DNA of 64,000 nucleotides from Candidatus Saccharimonas sp. (GCA_022736555.1 DZCW01000001.1:189474-253473); one strand, 5' to 3'; shown: positions 54,971 through 63,807, numbered from the stretch's first letter. The notes: generated by a model not told the origin, from the letters alone. A program made the numbers and translations.

Positions 54971-55692
54971 GTTAACAAATCAGATTATTACAGTGCACGT
55001 CTTAGCCACTCTCTACTCGGAGCAGCGCGTTAGCTTAGAAGAACCAATTCTAATTTAACGTGCTGCTCTGTGATGATTTTACCTGGGCAGTAAAAAAATA
55101 AGAGAGGTGTGAATGAATTATGGGAATGGGGTATGAAAACGAGGCGATCGGTAATACCAAGGGAGAGCCAATCAATTTTGGCACGCCGGAAAAACGAATT
55201 ATAGTTAATGTACCAAGCGGCATTTTTCTACAACTAGGCATTATGGTTGAAAAATCTAAATCAGAAACAAGAGCCGTAGTTGAAGAATCAGAATCACATC
55301 TAATTTCTTTCCAAAGGTTCTTTGAGTTAGCTGTCTGGCTAGAACAAGCAATCGTTCGATATCCGGATTATTTTACCGACAATATACTACGAGAAGTTCT
55401 TACTGCGCATATCCAATACGATAATAACGCCATCGAAAAAAGCATGTTATTCATGATAGAACGCAGCGAAACCTTTAGGGATGCTATGAAAGTTGTCTTT
55501 AAACGAGTGGGCTATTGGATCATTAAAAACAAAGAACTTATTCTACTACTAGATGGCAAAGAATGAACCAAAAATAGGTATCCTGCCTGCGCCCTCGGTA
55601 TTAACTTACCGACAGCCAGGCAGAATATCACCCCATATTTAAATCATTTAGTCGCTTGACGTGCACTCGTTGTAATAATCTGATTTGTGTTA
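54971..55692 (+). mobile_element. Orphan unit D bounded by inverted GATTATTACA/GTGCACGT motifs
   Basis: Left end GTTAACAAATCAGATTATTA then CAGTGCACGT (54971-55000); right end ACGTGCACTCGTTGTAATAA then TCTGATTTG-GTTAA (55659-55692). Leader hairpin GAGCAGCGCGTTA / TAACGTGCTGCTC (55020-55068) with an inner TTAGAA/TTCTAA. A CTGCCTG/CAGGCAG plus TCGGTA/TACCGA hairpin follows the gene. Same order as unit C. Confidence 0.5.
55120..55566 (+). CDS. Orphan protein of unit D (148 aa)
   Basis: MGMGYENEAIGNTKGEPINF..., a short beta segment (KRIIVNVPSGIFLQLGIMV) and then long amphipathic helices rich in Glu, Phe and Arg. No family recognised; not visibly similar to the unit C protein. GAGAGGTG lies 10 bases before this ATG; a closer ATG (55113) opens only an 7-codon frame. 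Cytoplasmic. Confidence 0.55.
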   Translation: MGMGYENEAIGNTKGEPINFGTPEKRIIVNVPSGIFLQLGIMVEKSKSETRAVVEESESHLISFQRFFELAVWLEQAIVRYPDYFTDNILREVLTAHIQYDNNAIEKSMLFMIERSETFRDAMKVVFKRVGYWIIKNKELILLLDGKE

Positions 55693-55695
55693 AAC

Positions 55696-56292
55696 CTAAG
55701 ATTTGGTGATAATTTCGTCTATTAAACCGTAGGCTTTGGCCTCGGTCGGTGTCATCCAATAATCGCGTTCCATGTCGTCTTTAATCTTGGCGAGTTTTTG
55801 ACCGGTATTTTTAGCTATTAATTCGGCTAACATTTCCTTGATCGCCAAGCCCTCTTTGAGGTCGATCTCCATATCAGTCACCTTACCCCTAGTAGCGTGG
55901 CTAGGTTGATGAATCATGACTTTGCTATGCGGTAAAATAAAACGTTTGCCCTTGGCGCCGCTGCTCAGTAAAAATGCGCCCATACTTGCCTGTAAACCAA
56001 TTCCTATAGTCTGCACATCAGGCGTGATATATTGCATCGTGTCATAAATCGCCATACCGTCGTAAACACTGCCACCGGGGCTGTTAATATATAATTTAAT
56101 ATCCTTTTTAGGGTCTTCGTAGGCCAAATGTAATAACTGGGCTACGACAATATTAGCCGTATGTTCGTTGACTTGCTCGCCCAAGAATATTATGCGTTCA
56201 TTCAGTAGTCGCGAGTAAATATCAAAAGCACGCTCACCATCGAAAGTCTTTTCGATTACAGTTGGCACTAGATAATTCGATGGTTTATTCAT
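55696..56292 (-). CDS. clpP: ATP-dependent Clp protease proteolytic subunit
   Basis: 198 residues. [20 protein letters not shown] with the catalytic Ser, [17 protein letters not shown] with the His, and the Asp in [20 protein letters not shown]. Degrades unfolded proteins with a ClpX/C partner. A CIRCE operator overlaps its promoter, and the mRNA would be almost leaderless. Confidence 0.97.
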   Translation of the reverse strand: MNKPSNYLVPTVIEKTFDGERAFDIYSRLLNERIIFLGEQVNEHTANIVVAQLLHLAYEDPKKDIKLYINSPGGSVYDGMAIYDTMQYITPDVQTIGIGLQASMGAFLLSSGAKGKRFILPHSKVMIHQPSHATRGKVTDMEIDLKEGLAIKEMLAELIAKNTGQKLAKIKDDMERDYWMTPTEAKAYGLIDEIITKS

Positions 56293-56299
56293 ATAAAAT

Positions 56300-56339
56300 A
56301 ATTATATATAAATCTAGCACTCCATGCAAATGAGTGCTA
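56300..56339 (-). promoter_or_regulatory. CIRCE operator overlapping the clpP promoter
   Basis: TAGCACTC-N9-GAGTGCTA (56315-56339), within a longer perfect palindrome 56311-56343 (12-bp arms). TTGCAT, 17 bp, TATAAT for clpP lies with its -35 in the CIRCE spacer, so HrcA binding would exclude polymerase. The palindrome may also end trigger-factor transcripts. Confidence 0.8.
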
Positions 56340-56359
56340 GATTTTCTGTAAAAATATGG

Positions 56360-57649
56360 TTATTTTTTAGTGTTTAGTTCAACTAATCGATCGACAGTTT
56401 TTTCGGTCAATAATCGGTTGGCAATATCACGGCGAACTTCGGGCTGTTCAAACTGTTTTAGCGCCTCAGCGTTATTGGCATATTGTTGTCTATACATATC
56501 AACATGCGCATCTAGTTCAATGGTTGTGGCTTCGATTTTTTCAGCCTTGCTAAGTTCAGCTAGGACTAATCCAGCCTGAACGCGTTTGGTCGCAACGGCT
56601 TTAACTTCGGTTTCTAGCCAATCTTCGCGGGATTTGAAACCTTTGTTTTCGATATATTGATCGATTGTAATACCCTGGTACATTAGATTGTTTGCAAAAT
56701 CTTGCTCGATTGATTTAGCCTGATCAGCTACTAGAATCTCGGGAACTGGGACTTTACTGACAGCGACTAATTGTTTTACTAATTCGTCCTTCAGTTTTTC
56801 GCCAGCTTCACGCTCTTTCTGAGCAGTTAATTCGCGTTTAACATCAGTTTTTAGTTCGGCGGCAGTCTTGAATGGGCCGGCTTTAGCGGCTAGTTTATCA
56901 TCCAATTCAGGCAAAGCTACTTCTTTGATCGCTTTTAATGTTGTAGTGAATACAACCTTTGCACCCTTGAGGTCAGCGACATGATAGTCGGCAGGGAAAG
57001 ATAATTCTAGATCAAACACATCGCCGGTTTTATGACCAATTATCCCCTCTTCGAAACCTGGGATAAATTGGTTAGAGCCTAGAACTAAAGTGTAATCAGA
57101 ACCAGTGCCGCCATCAAAAACCACATCATCTTTTTTACCAACGAAATCGATGACAGTTTCATCACCGTCTTTAGCTGCACGATTAACGTCTTTTTTCTCG
57201 GCAAAGCCTTTTAAGATACGTCCAATTACTTCGTCGATGTCTTTGTCGGTTACTTCAACTTTTTCAACTTTGGCTTTTAATTTCTTGTAATCACCTAATT
57301 TTATAGTTGGTAGTATTTCAACTTCGGCAGTGAATTCTAAAATTTGACCTGGTACGAATTTTTTAACGGCAACTTCTGGACGATCAAGGGCTTGTAATTT
57401 ATTTTCAGTGAACGCTTCGGCTACGGCCTTGCTGATGGCATTTTCCATAATTTGTTCCTGCAATACACCTGGGTCGATGTTTTTAGCAGCTACAGCAACC
57501 GGGGTTTTACCTTTGCGGAAGCCTGGCGTTTTGATATCACGGGCCAATTTAGTCGTTGCGACTTGGCTAGCGATCGCTAATTCCTCGGCATCCAACGTAA
57601 TTGTTAGCTCTACTTTGGTGTCAGATATGTTTTTAACTGATGTTTTCAT
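56360..57649 (-). CDS. tig: Trigger factor
   Basis: 429 residues. The ribosome-binding signature GFRKGKTPVA lies in the N-terminal domain; a PPIase domain about 155-245 with GDETVIDFVGKKDDVVFDGG; then the long helical C-terminal arms. Co-translational chaperone docking on L23. Confidence 0.95.
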   Translation of the reverse strand: MKTSVKNISDTKVELTITLDAEELAIASQVATTKLARDIKTPGFRKGKTPVAVAAKNIDPGVLQEQIMENAISKAVAEAFTENKLQALDRPEVAVKKFVPGQILEFTAEVEILPTIKLGDYKKLKAKVEKVEVTDKDIDEVIGRILKGFAEKKDVNRAAKDGDETVIDFVGKKDDVVFDGGTGSDYTLVLGSNQFIPGFEEGIIGHKTGDVFDLELSFPADYHVADLKGAKVVFTTTLKAIKEVALPELDDKLAAKAGPFKTAAELKTDVKRELTAQKEREAGEKLKDELVKQLVAVSKVPVPEILVADQAKSIEQDFANNLMYQGITIDQYIENKGFKSREDWLETEVKAVATKRVQAGLVLAELSKAEKIEATTIELDAHVDMYRQQYANNAEALKQFEQPEVRRDIANRLLTEKTVDRLVELNTKK

Positions 57650-58947
57650 TTTGTCTCCTCGTTAATTCGGTCAATGACTTCGTCAAAATTTAATTTATAT
57701 TCTTCGGAACTGGCGGTATTTTTAAGCGTATATATACCACTGGCAACTTCGGCCTCACCAATAAATAGGATGTATGGAATGTCTTTTTTGAGGGCAGTTT
57801 TGATCTGTTTATCTAGCTTGCGGCCAGATACATCTAGCTCGGTATTGATATTTTTACTACGAAGTTCACGGGCTAGCTTGGTAGCCTCACGTGCTACGTC
57901 GCCCAGAGCGGCAACATAGACTTTGGTCGTAGAGTGAACTGCTGGCAATAAATTATGGATAGTCAGGAATAATTCCATCGTAGTCTCACCAGGTGCCATA
58001 CCAACTGCCGAAATAGGCTCGGCACCAAATAATCCAACTAGACCATCGTAGCGGCCACCGCCGAATAATGATCGATTATTTTCAGGATCAGTATCAAATA
58101 CTTCGAACACCATTCCAGTGTAATAATCTAGCCCGCGCATTAGAGTGATATCAAATTTCAAGCTAGTTACACCGGCTCGCTCTAATAACGTGAATAACTC
58201 CTGGATCTCGCGAACGCTTGAACTGTCCCTTATTTCCGCAGGTAATTCGGCCATACTATTAGCGCTGAGTAGTTTTTCTAGATTCACCAAACCAACCTCG
58301 GGTTGATCGCCAAAAATCTCAGTAGCCTGATCTGTAAAATCCTGTTGGCTAATCTTGTTCTTGCGATCTAGTAACTTAACCATGGATTGTGCTTGAGTTG
58401 CATCCAATCCTAAATATTGCGCCATCATGAAATTGATCAATTTACGATTATTAATCCTAATGACATAATCATCCGGTTTAGCGCCAAATTCTTTCATGAT
58501 ATTATCACCCATAGTAATAATCTCGGCCTCGGCGGCTACAGTATCGTCACCAAAAACGTCGGCATTTAATTGCCAGAACTCGCGCTCACGACCACGCTGT
58601 GGACGTTCATATCGCATAAAATTAGCTATCGAATACAATCTAGCAGGATAAGCCAATTCCTGGCGCCTAGCGGCCACCATACGACTAATTGTTGGCGTCA
58701 TTTCAGGGCGGATAGCCACCGTACGGCCACCACGATCAACGAATGAATAGGTTTGCTCGTTGGCTAGTTCTTGGCCACTTTTAGCAGCATAAACCTCGAG
58801 TGGTTCTAGAATAGATGCACCGTATTCTTCGTAGCCGTATAGCTTTGATATTCGATGCCAAGTCGAAAAGATATAGTTTTGAACCCGTTTGTCCGCAGGA
58901 TAAAGATCACGCGTACCCTTGTATGGTTGAGATGATAGTCCGCTCAT
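57646..58947 (-). CDS. hisS: Histidyl-tRNA synthetase
   Basis: 433 residues. Motif 2 FMRYERPQRGREREFWQLNA, histidine loops LDYYTGMVFEVF and GGGRYDGLVGLFG, and a C-terminal anticodon domain. Overlaps tig by four bases. Confidence 0.95.
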   Translation of the reverse strand: MSGLSSQPYKGTRDLYPADKRVQNYIFSTWHRISKLYGYEEYGASILEPLEVYAAKSGQELANEQTYSFVDRGGRTVAIRPEMTPTISRMVAARRQELAYPARLYSIANFMRYERPQRGREREFWQLNADVFGDDTVAAEAEIITMGDNIMKEFGAKPDDYVIRINNRKLINFMMAQYLGLDATQAQSMVKLLDRKNKISQQDFTDQATEIFGDQPEVGLVNLEKLLSANSMAELPAEIRDSSSVREIQELFTLLERAGVTSLKFDITLMRGLDYYTGMVFEVFDTDPENNRSLFGGGRYDGLVGLFGAEPISAVGMAPGETTMELFLTIHNLLPAVHSTTKVYVAALGDVAREATKLARELRSKNINTELDVSGRKLDKQIKTALKKDIPYILFIGEAEVASGIYTLKNTASSEEYKLNFDEVIDRINEETK

Positions 58948-59001
58948 ATGTAATAATTTTGACAGTTTTATCTGTTTATTACAACCCCTATAGATAAGAA
59001 A

Positions 59002-59613
59002 TTACTTTTTCAGTACGTTCTGCTGCATCCATGAGTACATAGCGATACCAGCCGCCACGCCAACATTAACTGATCTGGTCGATCCGAATTGTTCAATCAT
59101 CACTATTTTTTCAGCTGATTTTTGCATAGATTCACTAAGCCCCGGGCCTTCACCGCCGAACACTAGAACGCATCTATTGGGCAATTCTACCTCAGATAGC
59201 GGTATGGCATCAGGTAATATATCAAAGGCAATAATGTGCCGCTCGTCCTGGTTCATATATTCAGCGAATGCCTCAACCGTTTCGTGATGAATAATATTCA
59301 TATATTTATCAGTGACCATAGCCCCGCGACGGTTATAGTGGCGCTTACCGATAATATGCACCGTATTAACATTAAAAGCATTGGCAGTGCGAACTATCGT
59401 GCCGGCGTTAAAATCATGCTGCCAGTTTTCGATAGCTACGTGCAAGGATGTCCTAGTTTTATCCAAATCATCCTTAATTGCCTGGTTAGTCCAATAACGA
59501 TATTTATCTAGGACATTACGCCTGTCGCCGCTCTCTAACAGATCAGGATCATAACGAGAATCGGTCGGCCAAGGTTGAGGATGTGGCGGAACACCAATTT
59601 GTGGTTCATTCAT
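59002..59613 (-). CDS. SpoU/TrmH-family RNA 2'-O-methyltransferase
   Basis: 203 residues. Motif 1 NAGTIVRTANAF, motif 2 CVLVFGGEGPGLSESM, motif 3 EQFGSTRSVNVGVAAGIAMY: the knotted SAM site is complete. An N-terminal extension of about 55 residues may choose the substrate RNA, which is unknown. Confidence 0.88.
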   Translation of the reverse strand: MNEPQIGVPPHPQPWPTDSRYDPDLLESGDRRNVLDKYRYWTNQAIKDDLDKTRTSLHVAIENWQHDFNAGTIVRTANAFNVNTVHIIGKRHYNRRGAMVTDKYMNIIHHETVEAFAEYMNQDERHIIAFDILPDAIPLSEVELPNRCVLVFGGEGPGLSESMQKSAEKIVMIEQFGSTRSVNVGVAAGIAMYSWMQQNVLKK

Positions 59614-59636
59614 AGGATATATTATACCCTGTATGC

Positions 59637-59799
59637 ACTCGACCTACGCAAAATCCTTGCACTCTCTGACACACTATCGCCGTCCATAAACCATTTTTCT
59701 GTTGTCGATGATCCTACGGGATCACCTCCACCAGAGAAAGTGTCTTCTAAACTGGCGCTAGTATTGTCAGAAGGATGTGAGGTTCTACGTAGGTCGAGT
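59637..59799. repeat. Long imperfect foldback (163 bp)
   Basis: Ends ACTCGACCTACG and CGTAGGTCGAGT are perfect complements. Inward, ATCCTT-CTGACA-ACTA-CGCC occurs on both arms, and the centre is GATCC-TAC-GGGATC. The whole segment folds into one interrupted hairpin. It may be a MITE-like repeat or a structured RNA. Confidence 0.65.
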
Positions 59800-59859
59800 T
59801 TATATTTTTTATTGCTAGTGGTATAATTTTAATCATAAAACATAAGGGGTGAAATAATC

Positions 59860-60084
59860 ATGGATTGTACGAACGCATCACAAATACCTGAGTGGATTTG
59901 GCCAGTTATTATAATTTTAGCTTTGTGGACTTTTTTCTGGAAAGGCCTGGCTATGTGGCATGCCGCCCGCAAGAAAAACGGCATTTGGTTTGTTATATTG
60001 ATGATATTTAACACTATTGGTATCCTGGATATTTATTACCTACTATGTGTCGAAAAGATCAAAATTAAAAAGCTATTAAAATAA
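59860..60084 (+). CDS. DUF5652-like small membrane protein
   Basis: 74 residues with two helices: WPVIIILALWTFFWKGLAMW, then HAARKKN and WFVILMIFNTIGILDIYYL, ending basic (KIKIKKLLK). The W-K-LA-W-AA--K--WF-----N--GIL---YL pattern matches DUF5652, common in candidate-phyla bacteria. Function unknown. AAGGGGTGA precedes the ATG. Confidence 0.75.
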   Translation: MDCTNASQIPEWIWPVIIILALWTFFWKGLAMWHAARKKNGIWFVILMIFNTIGILDIYYLLCVEKIKIKKLLK

Positions 60085-60100
60085 TACTAGTTTAAACATA

Positions 60101-60129
60101 AAGATACAGCTTTGCGGCTGTATTTTTAT
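60101..60129 (+). terminator. Terminator after the DUF5652-like gene
   Basis: GATACAGC / GGCTGTATTTTTA stem around TTTGC, T-rich end. Confidence 0.75.
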
Positions 60130-60148
60130 ATAGGATATAATGTGATAT

Positions 60149-60601
60149 ATGAAAAAGATTAAATCTTGGCTACGGAATTTGCAGGGTATCGTCAGAATGA
60201 TTCTAATCTCTATCGCCTTAATATTAGTGACCGGTCTGTTGATTATGGGTATCCAATTCGGCATTAATTTTGTCCAGAGTAATATTAAGTCCGCCACAAC
60301 CAAAGCCACCGATACTACCAGTAAACCCGATACGCCAGCTTCAACCGAAGATAAATGTACTAGTATAAATAAAATAATATCGGACAATTACCAATCGGCG
60401 TACAAAGAAAATTCTGACGGGGTCGCTAAATGGTTACAGGATAACCCGAAAACATCGGATAGTGCCTGGAATGATAGTTACCAAGCCACTATAAAATCAT
60501 TTAACGACAAATTATCCGATGCATACACATCGCTCAGCTCAACTTTAGCCCAAGTTGGTTGTACTCCCACATTCGAACAGACACCAATAGTGGCGCAATA
60601 A
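60149..60601 (+). CDS. Secreted or anchored hypothetical protein (150 aa)
   Basis: One N-terminal membrane helix (about 15-40), a Thr/Ser/Pro linker (TTKATDTTSKPDTPASTEDK), then a helical domain with two cysteines (DKCTS and VGCTPT) that could form a disulfide outside the cell. No family recognised. A terminator follows. Confidence 0.6.
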   Translation: MKKIKSWLRNLQGIVRMILISIALILVTGLLIMGIQFGINFVQSNIKSATTKATDTTSKPDTPASTEDKCTSINKIISDNYQSAYKENSDGVAKWLQDNPKTSDSAWNDSYQATIKSFNDKLSDAYTSLSSTLAQVGCTPTFEQTPIVAQ

Positions 60602-60650
60602 CCCCAGATAAGGGATTAATCGTCTTTGGTGGCCCATAAACTTCATAAGT

Positions 60651-60677
60651 AAAAAAGCTCGACATTGTCGAGCTTTT
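60651..60677. terminator. Terminator between the secreted protein and the orphan
   Basis: AAAAAGCTCGACA / TGTCGAGCTTTT, almost perfect, usable by both converging genes. Confidence 0.8.
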
Positions 60678-60710
60678 GTCGGCAGATATTACCGATATGG
60701 ATTTCAAAAC

Positions 60711-61418
60711 TTAGTAGTGTATTCTACAAGAAACGCCTCGATAATATTTACCAAAGTTACCAATAAATGGTTCGGATGAAACAACCATTCTATCGCCGAA
60801 AAAGGAATCCCAGTAGATGGTCGGGATATTATCCCAATCGTCTCCTCGCCCGTTTTGTCGATACCTGTATCCAAACAGAGCAATTGGCTTGTTATGGATT
60901 TCGGGTCTCCACCTCGGAAACATCGCCAGAGCCGAAAGAAATTCCGAACCCGCTCTGTTGGGGTCTTCTGGAAGATCATCAATTATTCTGTGCGGATCAC
61001 GAAAATCAAATGACATTTTATGAGATTCATAATCAAATATTACCCAAAAAATGCCAGCTTCATAATCTTTTCCCGGGTGAACCATCAGAAAATCAGGACT
61101 AGTCTTGATTTTCTTCTTGACCCTGCAACCCTTCTTCTTTAATTGTTGACGGATAATATCTAAATACCCGTCGAACGTGCGCTGTGTGCCATTCATTCCT
61201 TCATTTCCAGGCAAATATGCACACAACAAAAGCACTTGGGTCGGCGAGCATTCGATATTGGTTGGGGTTGGAGGTATATCAATATGATCGAACTCTTCCC
61301 CCCACTGCATAATCCATCCCATCATTTTTCGACGTTGATATTTTGGTGTTCTATACCAAATGGGATATTTTTGCTTTTGCAAGCAATTTTCAGCAGAATC
61401 AGCACATAAACCACCCAT
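60711..61418 (-). CDS. Orphan hypothetical protein, GC-richer than neighbours (235 aa)
   Basis: Start placed at ATG 61418 (MGGLCADSAENCLQKQ) because AAGGAG lies ten bases upstream; the frame is open 25 codons further. Rich in Trp, Arg, Asp and Pro (GDDWDNIPTIYWDSFF near the end), with no membrane helix. Base and codon use differ from the AT-rich core, which suggests transfer. Function unknown. Confidence 0.5.
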   Translation of the reverse strand: MGGLCADSAENCLQKQKYPIWYRTPKYQRRKMMGWIMQWGEEFDHIDIPPTPTNIECSPTQVLLLCAYLPGNEGMNGTQRTFDGYLDIIRQQLKKKGCRVKKKIKTSPDFLMVHPGKDYEAGIFWVIFDYESHKMSFDFRDPHRIIDDLPEDPNRAGSEFLSALAMFPRWRPEIHNKPIALFGYRYRQNGRGDDWDNIPTIYWDSFFGDRMVVSSEPFIGNFGKYYRGVSCRIHY

Positions 61419-61607
61419 ATATACGCTACTCCTTATCGCCATGTTGCAAGCATGAAAAATGCATTGCACCCTCAAGATTCTTGAGAACGGCACACTATAT
61501 TCAACAAATAATATAAATATACTGAGCCGCCCTCAAAAAAACACTACCTAAATGTTAAAGATCCAAACATATTTATAGTATATTTTTGCATTTTGCGCAA
61601 TGCCTGA

Positions 61608-61630
61608 TTTGGTACGCGAGAGAGGACTTG
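61608..61630. repeat. Perfect copy of the tRNA-Leu(CAG) 3' end
   Basis: 23 bp identical to 61905-61927, same orientation, 297 bp away on the 3' side of the tRNA. Confidence 0.7.
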
Positions 61631-61907
61631 GCGTAGCGAAGTGCAGAAAAGAAAGCACCGAAGGTATTTTCTTTTCAAACGAACGGAGAAGCGAAACATC
61701 GCTATATAAAAAAGGACTTAGTCACGATAAATTTTCTCCGAAAATTTTCGCGACCCCGCCTCAGTCGGTGACGTTCGTCATCCGGCTTCCGGCCTTGCGA
61801 CCCGCCGACATGGCGGGTCTCACCTCCGCGCCCTGGGGTGGATGTTCAAGCCCCCCCTGTCGGCGAAAGCAAATTAAAATACGACCAAAATGGTCGTATT
61901 TTAATTT
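61631..61907. other. Insert-like segment between tRNA-Leu 3'-end repeats
   Basis: No gene. Starts with GCGAAGTGCAG, an AAAAGAAA ... TTTCTTTT hairpin and AACGAACGGAG, as near tRNA-Tyr (inverted there); then a GC-rich stretch (about 61750-61870) with GACCCGCCGACATGGCGGGTC. It ends with a perfect 17-bp hairpin (61871-61907) directly after the tRNA CCA, probably the tRNA terminator. Confidence 0.5.
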
Positions 61908-61992
61908 GGTACGCGAGAGAGGACTTGAACCTCCACATCTTTACAGACACTAGCACCTGAAGCTAGCGCGTCTACCATTCCGCCACTCGCGC
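61907..61992 (-). tRNA. tRNA-Leu (CAG)
   Basis: Class II. Acceptor GCGCGAG/CTCGCGT with a G-U first pair, anticodon loop TTCAGGT, long variable arm, T arm GGTTCAAGTCC, encoded CCA. Confidence 0.93.
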
Positions 61993-62057
61993 TAATAATT
62001 CGGGAAGAAGTCTATAACCAGCATAACGGTATTAATGTGGTTTTTCAATGTTTGGGG

Positions 62058-63686
62058 TTAATCCTGTGGTGAGTGTTTGGCAAAATTTGCCAAATTATAA
62101 TCAGGATCGAGCATAGCTACTAATGTCTTTAGGTCTGTTTTTTGCTTAACACCTGGGTTTAATGTTCCAAATGGGTCAAAAGCATCACGAATTTGCGTAT
62201 AAACATTCAAAACTTCGTCATCCATCTGAGCGTAAGCTGCTGGAGTCTTTAGGCGACCTTCGCCAGATTCGGCTACGATGTTACCACCACAACTAACCAC
62301 TAATTCGATATAGTCGGCGATGAGCTTGAACGTCTTTTGTTTATCACTGACGGTATTTAATTGGAGTGTAGGACGGGTATGGATAACACCATCTAGCCAT
62401 TGGATCTGTAAGGGTAGCGTTATATGATGTTTTTTAGCAAGTTCATCTACGGCGGCAATAAACTCTTCGCGGCGTTCAGCTGGTATCGAAGCACCATCGA
62501 TAATTGGCGGTAGTGATTCGCCCTTACTACTTGATTGTAAGATTACCGAACTAACATCGCGGACAGCATATAGCTCATCAGTAGAATAGTCGTCGCTATT
62601 GAATATATTTGCATCCATTTTTGACAGTTTTTTCATAGCCTGTTTCATCTTGCGGCCTCTAATGCGATCACCTATATCATTAAAGCTCATGAACAAAATT
62701 GCGCCGATTTCTTGGTCTTTGAATAGATATTTTTTACCACAGTTTTTGGCGGTTTCGAATAGTTCACCATCCAAGACTTCTAAGGCCGTTGGTTGAACTG
62801 ACATTAATACACCGGCCGCATCGCGGGCTTTTATAGCATCATCAAATACAGCTACGATAATCGATTCTTCGCTGTTATAGAAACTGGTCTTTAGAACAAT
62901 TTCCGAGACGATACCTAATGTACCCTGGCTACCAATTATCAGTGGAGTTAGGTCGAATGAACCGTCGCGCTCTTTGACTTTGGCGATACCAGGATAACCT
63001 GCGTTATCTGGTGTGCTGTTAGCGATCCTATCATCGATTAGTTGTTGATTGTCCTCGATAATACCATCGATTTTACGGTATATCTCGCCCTCAAAAGTTT
63101 GCAACCCCTTTTTCTTGTTTAACTCGTGTTTATTAATACGGGTTGTTTCGATTAAATCACCGTTAGCTAGGATTAATTCCATACGCTCTACGAAATCACC
63201 GGTCAGACCAAAACGGCCGGATTGCATTCCGCCAGCATTATTGGCGACCGCTCCACCGATAGTACTGTATTTACATGATGATGGGAAAGTGGGGATGATC
63301 ATCCCGTGTGACCTTAGCGTATCGTTGAGGGCTTCAAAATTAACACCCGGCTGAACGTGTACGAATTGATCGTGATTTTTAAGGCTGAGAAATATAATTT
63401 TATTCAGATGAGCTACAGTGTTAACTATGATACCCTTGCCGATAGCTGCACCTGTTTGGTCAGAACCACCACCACGAACAGTGATAGGTAGAACGTTGCC
63501 TTTTTCGGCTAATTGCCAAGTGAATCTGGCGATTTTACGGATATCATTAGTTGACCTAGGGTGCACGACTAATTCGGGGTTGATATGAAGGATACTGCCG
63601 TCACGAGAGAATTGTTGCCTAGTATGTTCGTTGCTAGTAACTTCGCCCAGAATATGCTCATTCAAATATTGCGCAATTTTATTCAT
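62058..63686 (-). CDS. FAD-binding oxidoreductase (GlcD/D-lactate dehydrogenase-like)
   Basis: 542 residues. FAD-binding PCMH domain with VHPRSTNDIRKIARF, RGGGSDQTGAAIGKGIIVNT and GGAVANNAGGMQSGRFGLTG, then the C-terminal oxidase domain (GEGRLKTPAAYAQMDDEV) and DPFGTLNPGVK at the end. It would oxidise a 2-hydroxy acid such as D-lactate. No iron-sulfur partner gene follows here. The substrate is uncertain. Confidence 0.85.
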   Translation of the reverse strand: MNKIAQYLNEHILGEVTSNEHTRQQFSRDGSILHINPELVVHPRSTNDIRKIARFTWQLAEKGNVLPITVRGGGSDQTGAAIGKGIIVNTVAHLNKIIFLSLKNHDQFVHVQPGVNFEALNDTLRSHGMIIPTFPSSCKYSTIGGAVANNAGGMQSGRFGLTGDFVERMELILANGDLIETTRINKHELNKKKGLQTFEGEIYRKIDGIIEDNQQLIDDRIANSTPDNAGYPGIAKVKERDGSFDLTPLIIGSQGTLGIVSEIVLKTSFYNSEESIIVAVFDDAIKARDAAGVLMSVQPTALEVLDGELFETAKNCGKKYLFKDQEIGAILFMSFNDIGDRIRGRKMKQAMKKLSKMDANIFNSDDYSTDELYAVRDVSSVILQSSSKGESLPPIIDGASIPAERREEFIAAVDELAKKHHITLPLQIQWLDGVIHTRPTLQLNTVSDKQKTFKLIADYIELVVSCGGNIVAESGEGRLKTPAAYAQMDDEVLNVYTQIRDAFDPFGTLNPGVKQKTDLKTLVAMLDPDYNLANFAKHSPQD

Positions 63687-63807
63687 TAACTATTCCCATC
63701 AGTCATTATTATATTCATGATAGCACAAGCAAGTTCGGTAATATATATTTTTCAGACTTTATCTGTCGGCAATAATTTGGTACAATAAACTGGCTATCAA
63801 GTTATAT

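Noticed and set aside
59575..59826. Plus-strand protein gene over the foldback
   Set aside because: No Shine-Dalgarno, begins antisense to the SpoU gene, and follows the palindrome; no family features.
61600..61953. Plus-strand ORF of 117 codons over the tRNA-Leu insert
   Set aside because: It reads the antisense of tRNA-Leu (VRERGLEPP) and its partial copy; an artefact of the repeat.
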